Shown: positions 1 to 5,728 of the stretch, piece by piece | How positions within the stretch are numbered: position 1 is the first letter of the stretch | Layout of the letters: the number at the start of each line of letters is the position of its first letter | Source of the DNA: a virus | Strand: one strand, 5' to 3' | Virus record (IMG/VR): IMGVR_UViG_3300048028_000291 | Span: 1 to 20,731 of that record | Length of the DNA stretch: 20,731 bases | Notes under the pieces: generated by a model | Databases searched by the model: none | The model's input: the letters and a program-made list of their open reading frames with translations, nothing else | What the model was told of the DNA's origin: nothing | Program-made: the position numbers and the translations under genes

Positions 1-482
1 TGAAAACAGCCTTTATATTGCAAACCAGTGTTAAACTTCTTTTGACCCTGCCCATCGATGTACTGGTAACCTTTTATGTCACCATCTTTATTAATAACTG
101 GTATTTTTAGTTTACCATTATCAATTTTAGCGCCATGTTGCTTAATTCTTTTTAAAGACAAGTAGGGGTGAATATCCTCAACTTGAAATTTAGGCACTTG
201 TGAAAAATCTTCTCTTTTTTGCGGCTCGAACTTAGGTAACAATCCCTGATCCCTTAAAACTTTAGTTATGCCTGAAAAATCTTCGCATTTTCGACAATTT
301 ACACGAACCTCACCATGAAAGTCGCTAATCCAGAATCTATCCTTACCGCCACAACATGGGCAAGCCCCATGATATTCTTTTGGGCTTACTTTTTTTAGAT
401 CTAATGACTGGATTATACCTTCAGCATACTCTGACCAATATGCTGTATATGACTTGTTATTATTATCTATATATTGTACCAT
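1..482 (-). CDS. Phage DNA primase (P4-type, zinc-ribbon N-terminus), partial
   Basis: This is the first 160 residues of a primase or primase-helicase; the rest lies beyond the left edge. Residues 41-66 form a primase zinc ribbon, with CPCCGGKDRFW (Cys41, Cys44) and CRKC (Cys63, Cys66). Residues about 105-155 (HPYLSLKRIKQHG, then KIPVINKDG and a K-F-x-x-G end) match the segment that precedes the TOPRIM catalytic domain in P4-alpha-like phage primases. The role would be RNA primer synthesis at phage forks, in the cytoplasm. The ATG at 482 has only a weak site in front (GGAG 12 bases away, GAG nearer). The frame stays open for 24 codons upstream without an ATG, GTG or TTG, so the start is slightly uncertain. 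It follows the SSB gene after a 113-base gap with a hairpin. Family call is firm; whether a helicase domain is attached cannot be seen. Confidence 0.85.
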   Translation of the reverse strand, partial: MVQYIDNNNKSYTAYWSEYAEGIIQSLDLKKVSPKEYHGACPCCGGKDRFWISDFHGEVRVNCRKCEDFSGITKVLRDQGLLPKFEPQKREDFSQVPKFQVEDIHPYLSLKRIKQHGAKIDNGKLKIPVINKDGDIKGYQYIDGQGQKKFNTGLQYKGCF

Positions 483-595
483 TTTACTCGAATACTCCGC
501 ATGGATATTTACATAACTGCTAGACCTACTTTTATTAGCCTTTCTGTAGGTTTTAACTTATAAGCCCCACTGTTAAAGTGGGGCTATTTTTTTGC
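483..595. other. Intergenic gap between SSB and primase genes
   Basis: Besides the terminator hairpin, this gap holds a second inverted repeat, ACCTAC at 524-529 and GTAGGT at 546-551, separated by 16 bases. Between the arms, read leftward, lies AGAAAGGCTAA, nearly the same as the ribosome-binding sequence used by the 2126-2428 gene, but no ATG in the primase frame follows it. It may be a leader that controls primase translation or a relic start region. No clear promoter was seen. Confidence 0.35.
563..593 (+). terminator. Rho-independent terminator reading rightward
   Basis: A perfect 9-bp stem (AGCCCCACT, 5-base loop, AGTGGGGCT) is followed on the + strand by ATTTTTTT. On the - strand the same stem is followed by TATAAGTT, with no T run. 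The structure therefore terminates rightward transcription, opposite to the genes on both sides of it. Only leftward genes are visible here, so its target would be antisense or read-through transcription from the left. Confidence 0.75.
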
Positions 596-1261
596 TTAGA
601 ATGGGATTTGATCGTCAAAGAATTCCGAATCATCAGACTTCTTATCTTCGCCCTTATCGGGCGCAAGCTCAGTTTCCTCATCGTCATCAGTTTTAGGCTG
701 ATGCCCATCAGGTGCGTCACTAGCCTTAAAGCCGCCCTCTTCAGCCTGAAAGGGTGACGGACGCTCCATAGGGGCAGCTAACTGCAATACCTGAACATCA
801 GTTAGCTTTAGAGTAATACCCTGCTGTGAGCCGTTCTTATAGCCTTTGATGATGAACTGACAATGCATATCACTGTTAGTTGTTAGAGCAAAGTCTTTCG
901 CTAACCTTTCGGCTGCGCTATCCCATTGCTTAACGACAGTTTTTTCATCGCCATATGTTGGCAGCTTCATTTTGCAATAACCTCTGCCCTCATTATCCTC
1001 ATCTAAAGGTAACCTAAATTTCTTAGGGTCTTTAATAGGCTTGTTTTCTTGCTGACGCTTTTCACAAAACTCTCTCCAGACTTGCTCACATAGCTTCTGC
1101 AAATCTTGATAAGCTTCGTTTGAGATAAATGCGTCACAATAAAAAGCAGCATTATCCATTGTAGCATCGCAACCGATATACCTATTATCTGGATCACTCC
1201 AAATGTAAGGCTGGTTCATTTTCGGGTATCTAGCTTTTACGTTTTTTAGTTTATGTATCAT
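596..1261 (-). CDS. Single-stranded DNA-binding protein, T7 gp2.5-like
   Basis: The 221-residue protein has the layout of phage single-stranded DNA-binding proteins of the gp2.5/DUF2815 type. The N-terminal region (KLKNVKARYPKMNQP) and a beta-rich OB-like core run to about residue 165. A strongly acidic tail (TDDDEETELAPDKGEDKKSD region, 191-212) then leads to a C-terminal tip of FFDDQIPF. It would coat single strands at forks and recruit replication proteins through the tail. The ATG at 1261 is chosen because AGAAAGG sits 5 bases before it; the longer frame from 1282 overlaps the exonuclease gene and lacks such a site. The tip is very close to the bacterial SSB ending DDDIPF. The gene lies between exonuclease and primase genes, consistent with replication and recombination. 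Fold assignment is from sequence pattern, so moderate. Confidence 0.8.
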   Translation of the reverse strand: MIHKLKNVKARYPKMNQPYIWSDPDNRYIGCDATMDNAAFYCDAFISNEAYQDLQKLCEQVWREFCEKRQQENKPIKDPKKFRLPLDEDNEGRGYCKMKLPTYGDEKTVVKQWDSAAERLAKDFALTTNSDMHCQFIIKGYKNGSQQGITLKLTDVQVLQLAAPMERPSPFQAEEGGFKASDAPDGHQPKTDDDEETELAPDKGEDKKSDDSEFFDDQIPF

Positions 1262-1271
1262 GTTAACCTTT

Positions 1272-2120
1272 CTACATTTCATCCATTACTTCATCTTCAA
1301 GATAGCTGGGCAAATGAATAACGTTTTCATCGGGCCAGCCAGTGCTAAATTTACCTGATACTTGAGCATCAAGTAATTCAGCCATTGCTTTGAACATCTG
1401 CTTTTCAGCATATTTCAAATACAATTCGCTTAGTGTGTGCTTTGTACAGATACCTGTATCCTTACACACCGCAAAAAAGATAAACCTATCTACTGTCAAA
1501 CCTATTGATTTGCAGCACATCATATAGAACACAGCCTGAACGCCATAATTCCAGTTTTTTATCTCTTTTGAAAAACCATAAGGGCTGACATTGAGTGTGG
1601 TTTTAATATCCATCAATGTCGCCTTTTTATTCTTTTCATCTAACAGCATACCGTCAGGTCTGCATTTAATAGATAAGCCAGTGTTTTCGCATTCTCCAAA
1701 CACACTAACCTCTGGAAGAAAATTTTTATGCTTTATAAAGCTCAGTAAATCAGTGTTAGTAATTAAAGAAACTTCAGCCAATTTTTTAGCATGATCGTAA
1801 GTTCCCTCTTTTAGCAAAATTTTACCATCCTTAGCCGCCTGATCTTCCATTTCAGCCCAAGCTTTTCTTTGCAGTTTATTTGGCAAGCCGCGCATAAATT
1901 CATTCTTCTCTGGCTCCAAAATAAATCCATGAACTGCGCTACCTAATAGCATAGCTTCAGTTGGCTCTTTGCGAGGCTCATCTTGTTTTAGCGCCCAGTG
2001 TAAGGCTGAGTTTTTAACAACCTCTTTTATATCTGATGAACTAAAGTGAGGATAAGTGTCACTATCGTGATACTGCTCATTAGACAAATCTCGCCTAAAA
2101 AAATCTTTTGAGAGTTCCAT
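1272..2120 (-). CDS. RecE/exonuclease VIII-like PD-(D/E)XK exonuclease
   Basis: This 282-residue protein is a DUF3799/RecE-type nuclease. Visible motifs are GSAVHGF (His64, helix after the N-terminal SSSDIK segment), the acidic strand EVSVFGE (137-143), IKCRPDG (Asp156), LMDIKTT (Asp171 and Lys173, the PD-(D/E)XK metal site) and YGVQAVFY (Gln195, Tyr199). Family members degrade one strand of double-stranded DNA 5'-3', giving tails for strand annealing, and phages use them in recombination-dependent replication or host DNA recycling. The ATG at 2120 has GAGGAG 8 bases upstream; a GTG at 2126 would leave only 2 bases and is rejected. The gene overlaps nothing important and is followed 10 bases later by the SSB gene, a common pairing. 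No RecT/Bet-like annealase is recognisable nearby. Confidence 0.88.
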   Translation of the reverse strand: MELSKDFFRRDLSNEQYHDSDTYPHFSSSDIKEVVKNSALHWALKQDEPRKEPTEAMLLGSAVHGFILEPEKNEFMRGLPNKLQRKAWAEMEDQAAKDGKILLKEGTYDHAKKLAEVSLITNTDLLSFIKHKNFLPEVSVFGECENTGLSIKCRPDGMLLDEKNKKATLMDIKTTLNVSPYGFSKEIKNWNYGVQAVFYMMCCKSIGLTVDRFIFFAVCKDTGICTKHTLSELYLKYAEKQMFKAMAELLDAQVSGKFSTGWPDENVIHLPSYLEDEVMDEM

Positions 2121-2125
2121 CTTCA

Positions 2126-2428
2126 CTACTCCTCAGACCAGCGGCATTTTCGTTCCTCAAGCAGTGCTAAAACAGTGTCATAGCTTTTCTCTCTATGCAC
2201 TGTGATAATTGTAAAGCCACCTTTAAAAAATATTTTTAGTTTACAAATATCAAGTGATGGATGCGTTGGAATATCATGCCAAGCAACAACATCACATATG
2301 TGAAAATTGATAAAACCTTGATCGCCTATAGGTAGACCCTCAAAGTCTTTATCATAAATCTTCATTACAAAAAAATTAGGGTCTAATTGACCATTGCCTA
2401 AATCTAATTTCCTTATTTTTTTAGTCAT
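2126..2428 (-). CDS. Conserved-looking small protein of unknown function
   Basis: I do not recognise this 100-residue protein. It begins MTKKIRKLDLGNG, is mixed alpha/beta in appearance with an aromatic core (NFFVMKIYDK, then FINFHICDVVAW) and ends in a short charged helix. It has no signal peptide, membrane segment or cysteine cluster. The ATG at 2428 is preferred, with AGAAAGG about 8 bases upstream, over a TTG at 2455 that overlaps the upstream nuclease gene. Its stop lies six bases before the exonuclease start, so the two are probably translated together. By position, between two nucleases and an SSB, it may be a small partner in recombination; that is inference only. Confidence 0.7.
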   Translation of the reverse strand: MTKKIRKLDLGNGQLDPNFFVMKIYDKDFEGLPIGDQGFINFHICDVVAWHDIPTHPSLDICKLKIFFKGGFTIITVHREKSYDTVLALLEERKCRWSEE

Positions 2429-2442
2429 AATTTTAGCCTTTC

Positions 2443-2838
2443 TTAGCTGTTCCAATTTTCTCTAGCAACGTAGCAAAAAGCTTCCCAATTAAGTTCAACT
2501 TTTAAGCCTTGCTCTGTGTTATCCCTCATCAAATGCTCAAGCCTCATTACAACTCTAATTGGTTGTCTATCAAACTTGTACACTAAGACAGGCTCTTTAT
2601 TAGCAACCTTAGCTGCCTTATCAACCTGATCCCACCAGCTTTGCGACCAGCTACCCTTCTTATACCTTTTACATTCTATAGTATAAGGGAAGCTTTCATC
2701 GTCTATAAGTATATCGCCCCTATCCGCAGATCTATACTGTTCTAGATCCCTCTTTGCCGCCTTTACATTTAGATCGTCCTGCAAAGCGTTGCATATAGTG
2801 CGCTCAAAACTAGCTCCTTTTTGCCTGCCATTAACCAT
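2443..2838 (-). CDS. PD-(D/E)XK endonuclease, Holliday junction resolvase-like
   Basis: The 131-residue protein has the Hjc/RecU-like arrangement of the nuclease fold: an N-terminal helix with Glu12 (GASFERTI), Gly41-Asp42 (RGDILID), the core Glu55-Cys-Lys57 (IECKRYKKG) and Gln71 in the following helix (WWDQVDKAAK). These are the expected metal and phosphate contacts. Family members cut branched DNA; in a phage the role would be to resolve replication or recombination intermediates before packaging, as T7 endonuclease I does. The start ATG comes one base after the stop of the RHH gene, and no strong ribosome site is seen, so translational coupling is likely. A VRR-NUC or other small nuclease subtype is the alternative; the fold is secure, the substrate is not. 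Confidence 0.8.
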   Translation of the reverse strand: MVNGRQKGASFERTICNALQDDLNVKAAKRDLEQYRSADRGDILIDDESFPYTIECKRYKKGSWSQSWWDQVDKAAKVANKEPVLVYKFDRQPIRVVMRLEHLMRDNTEQGLKVELNWEAFCYVARENWNS

Positions 2839-2839
2839 A

Positions 2840-3040
2840 TCACTTATTATGTCCGACAGGTTCCCTTGCCTTAGAAAAGTTATATTTAACTAAATCCTCC
2901 TCTAAGTTTCCGTAGAGCATATACTGCTCAACCAATACACTTTTAGGAATGCGAGTTACATTGCTAAGAAAGTCCAATTTCTCAACCATACTTTCCCTCA
3001 TCCTCATGCATTGCTGCACTGTTTTTTGTTTATCTGTCAT
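2840..3040 (-). CDS. Ribbon-helix-helix (CopG/Arc-like) DNA-binding protein
   Basis: A 66-residue protein whose central part, CMRMRESMVEKLDFLSNV followed by TRIPKSVLVEQYML, fits the RHH pattern: a short strand (CMRMRESM), helix A with Leu/Phe packing, a turn at residues RIPKS and helix B. RHH dimers insert the strand pair in the DNA major groove and usually repress their own promoter. The ATG at 3040 has AGAGG 5 bases upstream, better than the frame start at 3067, which would put the gene start inside the promoter area. It is the first gene of the leftward replication operon and faces the divergent promoter region, so autoregulation of this region is a reasonable inference. Confidence 0.68.
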   Translation of the reverse strand: MTDKQKTVQQCMRMRESMVEKLDFLSNVTRIPKSVLVEQYMLYGNLEEDLVKYNFSKAREPVGHNK

Positions 3041-3060
3041 CGTAACCTCTTTAAAAAAAA

Positions 3061-3089
3061 TTGACACTATTGCATTTAGGGAATATTAC
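3061..3089 (+). promoter_or_regulatory. Sigma70 promoter for the rightward gene island
   Basis: TTGACA at 3061-3066 matches the -35 consensus exactly. TATTAC at 3084-3089, after a 17-base spacer, matches 4 of 6 positions of the -10 box. Transcription would begin near 3096 and reach the GAAAGG ribosome site and the ATG at 3135. The spacing and position make this the best promoter in the window. Confidence 0.65.
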
Positions 3090-3101
3090 CTTATATGTCA
3101 A
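3073..3101 (-). promoter_or_regulatory. Candidate leftward promoter overlapping the rightward one
   Basis: A second exact TTGACA lies on the - strand at 3101-3096. The hexamer 17 bases further (TAAATG, 3078-3073) is a poor -10 box, matching 3 of 6. It would serve the replication operon starting at 3040. It occupies almost the same DNA as the rightward promoter, so both could not be bound at once. The two TTGACA copies form an inverted repeat (3061-3066 and 3096-3101), which could equally be an operator. Confidence 0.35.
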
Positions 3102-3134
3102 GTCCGTGCAATAATATAATGAAAGGTTAAACAA

Positions 3135-3779
3135 ATGAAACAGAAGTTAGATATTAGACAGGTAGCAATTATACGCATTATTAGATCAGGGCATGGATTG
3201 GGGAGATGTATGAAAACGCTCGATGAGGTTTTTATTCCAAAGTCTATGGTGGATCAATTTAATTTAAAACTGAACGCTACTTGCTTTATTGAGGTTATAC
3301 ATACTCCAAAAGAAGAAATCCAAAGACTTGAGGGTTCAGGTAAGCTTCATAGCGAGTATAAGGCTAAGGTTATTTATGATAAAAGCAGTCCGTTTATCCA
3401 TTTAATGGATCAATTTTCAGTTAAGGGTTTGGCTGGCCTTGGTGAGCTTGCTCCTCAAAAAAATGTTAATGTTATTGATTGGGATGAAGCTATTTTAGCA
3501 GTTCTTCAGTCAGAACAAGAATTTTTTACTAGCTTTGAAGTAATGGAGCAAGTTGAAAGAAAATATGATGCTATTGGTTCTAATAAAGATATAACTAGCA
3601 AACTTACTGGGCTTCACATGAAGGGTAAAATTGCTAAACTCTCCCTTACTGTGGACGGCAAGCAAGATAAAGTTTCGAAACTCGCTTGGTGCGACAGAAG
3701 AATAGCTATGGATATATATAAAAAATACGTTTTGGGTTATGGAGATGAAGATGAGAAAGCTTTGCACACAGTGCAATAA
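3135..3779 (+). CDS. Putative DNA-binding protein with C-terminal winged-helix-like region
   Basis: I do not recognise the family of this 214-residue protein. The N-terminal 60 residues (IIRIIRSGHGLGRCMKTLDEVFIPK, then LNATCFIEVIHTP) look like a small beta-barrel, possibly OB-like. Residues about 115-185 (AILAVLQSEQEFFTSFEVMEQV, a KDITSKLTGLHMKGKI helix and a KLSLTVDGKQ hairpin) look like a winged helix-turn-helix. This suggests nucleic acid binding and maybe regulation. The start has GAAAGG 8 bases upstream and lies just after the strong rightward promoter. Its 3' end overlaps the zinc-ribbon gene by 29 bases. As first gene of an early island divergent from an RHH regulator it may be the opposing regulator, but this is inference from position and weak fold resemblance. 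Confidence 0.75.
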   Translation: MKQKLDIRQVAIIRIIRSGHGLGRCMKTLDEVFIPKSMVDQFNLKLNATCFIEVIHTPKEEIQRLEGSGKLHSEYKAKVIYDKSSPFIHLMDQFSVKGLAGLGELAPQKNVNVIDWDEAILAVLQSEQEFFTSFEVMEQVERKYDAIGSNKDITSKLTGLHMKGKIAKLSLTVDGKQDKVSKLAWCDRRIAMDIYKKYVLGYGDEDEKALHTVQ

Positions 3780-3963
3780 TAAAGGCTACATTGAGGTAGA
3801 GGTGGTGCATCCAGTTATTTTTTTACCTAGCATTGGATATATCACTAAACATAAAAAACTTTGCGAAGGGTGTAATAATGGAACTGAAGCCAGAAGACAG
3901 GAATCTGAGAGACAGTTTAAAGAGGGAAATACAAAGACTAGAACCAATGGCGCTATCAGTTAA
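3751..3963 (+). CDS. Small zinc-ribbon protein (DnaJ-like Cys motifs)
   Basis: A 70-residue protein with two Cys pairs, CTQC (Cys5, Cys8) followed by NNKGYIE, and CEGC (Cys38, Cys41) followed by NNG. This matches a four-cysteine zinc ribbon and resembles half of the DnaJ cysteine-rich repeat. The C-terminal third is charged. The ATG at 3751 has GGAG 6 bases in front; two earlier in-frame ATGs at 3739 and 3745 are too close to or within that site. The gene begins inside the end of the 3135-3779 gene and its last 86 bases are shared in another frame with the next gene. Its partner, DNA, RNA or protein, is unknown. Confidence 0.65.
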   Translation: MRKLCTQCNNKGYIEVEVVHPVIFLPSIGYITKHKKLCEGCNNGTEARRQESERQFKEGNTKTRTNGAIS

Positions 3964-4057
3964 TGCAGAGCCAAAGGTTAAGCAGCAATATAGAGATGCC
4001 AAAGATGCTATGAAAACTCTTGTTGGTAAGCTGCAAGCAGAGGGCGTAGATATATGA
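3878..4057 (+). CDS. Small helical protein of unknown function
   Basis: A 59-residue, highly charged protein, probably almost all helix (ELKPEDRNLRDSLKREIQRL, then VKQQYRDAKDAMKTLVGKLQ), which could form a coiled-coil dimer. The ATG at 3878 is chosen because GAAGGG lies 7 bases upstream; the frame is open from 3833 but has no site there. The first 86 bases overlap the end of the zinc-ribbon gene in another frame, and the stop overlaps the next ATG (ATGA). No known family is recognised. Confidence 0.55.
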   Translation: MELKPEDRNLRDSLKREIQRLEPMALSVNAEPKVKQQYRDAKDAMKTLVGKLQAEGVDI

Positions 4058-4299
4058 GTACGCACACGTTAAAGGCTAATAGGCGTCACCCAGATGCAGA
4101 CAGAGACTGCATACAGGTGGGCCATATAACTTTTGAGTTTAGTAGAAAGAATAAGACTTTCGCATTGAAAGCTTGTGAGGCTGTAAATGCGAAAGATCGT
4201 AGACCCTTATTTACGGGGTTTATTGAGAAAGGCATGGACGTAGAGCTAAGACGGCTTGCATCTGTTTTCAGGCAAATAGCGGAGGAAAATAATGACTGA
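4054..4299 (+). CDS. Small protein of unknown function
   Basis: An 81-residue protein, not recognised. It has a central beta-like stretch (CIQVGHITFEFSRKNKTFALKA) and a C-terminal amphipathic helix (VELRRLASVFRQIAEEN). There is no membrane segment or obvious metal site. It starts in an ATGA overlap with the gene before it and ends overlapping the next start by 8 bases, so it belongs to one translationally coupled series. By position it is an early accessory protein. Confidence 0.62.
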   Translation: MSTHTLKANRRHPDADRDCIQVGHITFEFSRKNKTFALKACEAVNAKDRRPLFTGFIEKGMDVELRRLASVFRQIAEENND

Positions 4300-4516
4300 A
4301 GAAGAAATTGGTAAAGCCATGAAGAAAATGGCAAGGCAGGAAAAAGATAAACAGCGTAAAATGCTGCATGGAACTTCAAAAAACATAGCAGCGGAAAACA
4401 AGTTTAGGCTTTTAAATAATAATGGGAAAAGAGTTCGTGAGGAAACCAAAGGTAAAACTAATACAAGCAGGAGAAGTATAAGGCCAAGGGCTTCCTCTAG
4501 AATTACAATATCATAA
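4292..4516 (+). CDS. Small very basic protein of unknown function
   Basis: A 74-residue protein rich in Lys and Arg. It has an N-terminal helix (EEIGKAMKKMARQEKDKQRK) and a basic, probably disordered C-terminal part with TSRRSIRPRASSR. GGAGG stands 6 bases before the ATG, one of the best ribosome sites in the island, which supports real translation. Such composition fits nucleic acid or ribosome contact, but no family is recognised. Confidence 0.6.
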   Translation: MTEEEIGKAMKKMARQEKDKQRKMLHGTSKNIAAENKFRLLNNNGKRVREETKGKTNTSRRSIRPRASSRITIS

Positions 4517-4531
4517 TCTGGGGTGTAAACA

Positions 4532-4738
4532 ATGGAATATTTTACATTATTAACGCTTATGTATTACATGAATGGGCATCCTCAAGAGGCAAAGATTTGG
4601 TTTGCCAGTGAGGATGATTGTTGGAGCGTGTTAATGCAAAACGATACGCTTTACGATCAGATTAATGCAGAGGCAGGCTTTTGTGATGTATCAGGGATAC
4701 CATCAAAGATAGTTAAGCCTAAGATTAGGCCGCAGTGA
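4532..4738 (+). CDS. Small protein of unknown function, last gene of the rightward island
   Basis: A 68-residue protein with a hydrophobic N-terminus (MEYFTLLTLMYYMNG) followed by a soluble part containing WFASEDDCWSVL and two Cys (in DDCW and GFCDV). The N-terminus could be a buried helix or a short membrane contact; it lacks the positive charge expected of a signal peptide. The last 14 bases overlap the end of the endolysin gene on the other strand, where a short inverted repeat GCCTAA/TTAGGC (4717-4730) lies. No family is recognised. Confidence 0.55.
   Translation: MEYFTLLTLMYYMNGHPQEAKIWFASEDDCWSVLMQNDTLYDQINAEAGFCDVSGIPSKIVKPKIRPQ
4717..4730. repeat. Short perfect inverted repeat at the convergent gene junction
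   Basis: GCCTAA, two bases, TTAGGC. It sits exactly where the rightward island and the leftward late operon meet tail to tail and includes the endolysin stop codon. There is no T run on either side, so it is not a standard terminator, but no other termination signal is visible at this junction. Confidence 0.4.
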
Positions 4739-5354
4739 GCCACTCATAAATCTTTTTAGTTTGCTCTATACGATCTTTAAGGCCATGCGTACCCCCGTTG
4801 ACCCTTTTGGTCACTGCCTTAATTGTATCATCATCAACACCCTTGTCACATATAGTGAATAGGTTGTTAGACCTAAAGAACCACAGAGCCGACTCAAAGG
4901 CATACTCAGTTTCAACAAATGATGGATGATCTATAACTTCTGGTATACGCATATCACTGCTAAATGATCTGTAGTTAGAGCGTCCAGTTAATTGAATAAA
5001 ACCTTTTCCAGAAAATTTAAAACCATCTCCAGACGCTTCGTCACCGTTACCCATGCGATTTGAATAAACGTTGTTAGCTAATGCTTCTGGGTTCTTTGTG
5101 TATGGCTGTGCAGCCTCTACAGATTTAAATCTACTAGGCCACACAGCCATTAGTCGCTCTGGGGTGCTGTAATACAATCCCTCTTTCGTGCGCTTAAAAC
5201 CACCGCTTTCATGGTGAGCCTGACCTAACAGGTGCGCCCCACGTTTATCTGATAATTCATAATGTTTTGCAATAGCTCTGGCTGTGTTAGGACCAAACGA
5301 TCCATCATCTTTTACGCCACACTTAGCTTGTAATATTTTTAATGCATCACTCAT
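4725..5354 (-). CDS. Endolysin, GH19 chitinase-like muramidase with N-terminal peptidoglycan-binding segment
   Basis: The 209-residue protein hydrolyses cell-wall glycan at the end of infection. Residues 5-32 (LKILQAKCGVKDDGSFGPNT) match a PG_binding_1-type repeat. The GH19 domain follows from about 38: GQAHHESGGF with the catalytic acid Glu49, KEGLYYS with the likely base Glu58, and the substrate-cleft signature NNVYSNRMGNGDE, then GFIQLTGRSNYR. No signal peptide is present, so it depends on the holin encoded just upstream for access to the periplasm; start and holin stop overlap as ATGA. It is the last gene of the late operon and ends against the rightward island. The family call is strong. 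Confidence 0.93.
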   Translation of the reverse strand: MSDALKILQAKCGVKDDGSFGPNTARAIAKHYELSDKRGAHLLGQAHHESGGFKRTKEGLYYSTPERLMAVWPSRFKSVEAAQPYTKNPEALANNVYSNRMGNGDEASGDGFKFSGKGFIQLTGRSNYRSFSSDMRIPEVIDHPSFVETEYAFESALWFFRSNNLFTICDKGVDDDTIKAVTKRVNGGTHGLKDRIEQTKKIYEWLTAA

Positions 5355-5728
5355 TTTTTACTATCCGTTTTATTAAGTTTATCGAACGATCTCATTCCCC
5401 CCATACCAAGCATACCTAGCAATAATGGCATCATCACTGACATATCTGCTTGAGGTATGCTAAAACCAAAGCCCATTGCGATAGGAGCTACCATGTAATT
5501 TATGCCTAACGATATACCGCCGATCCAGCCAATTAGGGGTCGCCACGACGATTGGAACCAGTTGCCTTGAGCATCCATTTTTAATATTTCTAACTGGGCC
5601 ATTACTTGCTCTTGGGCGTGCTTTTCGCCCATAGTTGCAATCTCATGCGCCAACTGTGCAGCCTGATCTTTATCTTTTATAACTTTACCAAGCAGGCCAC
5701 TTACTGGCCCTATAAGTTTATCTATCAT
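5351..5728 (-). CDS. Holin, GTA_holin_3TM type
   Basis: A 125-residue inner-membrane protein. An N-terminal amphipathic helical part (about 1-50) leads to SWRPLIGWIGG (61-71), a signature of the three-transmembrane holin family found in gene transfer agents and alphaproteobacterial phages. Hydrophobic spans are near 64-90 and 97-113, and the C-terminus is charged (RSFDKLNKTDSKK). It would form holes that release the endolysin, whose gene it overlaps by 4 bases. Its own ATG overlaps the stop of the EF-hand gene. Family assignment is good; the number of spans, two or three, is uncertain. Confidence 0.85.
   Translation of the reverse strand: MIDKLIGPVSGLLGKVIKDKDQAAQLAHEIATMGEKHAQEQVMAQLEILKMDAQGNWFQSSWRPLIGWIGGISLGINYMVAPIAMGFGFSIPQADMSVMMPLLLGMLGMGGMRSFDKLNKTDSKK

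Noticed and set aside
3823-4065. 80-codon leftward frame under the rightward island
   Set aside because: The rightward frames there have ribosome sites, coupling and charged, soluble products; the leftward one is Ser/Leu/Phe-rich and has no site.
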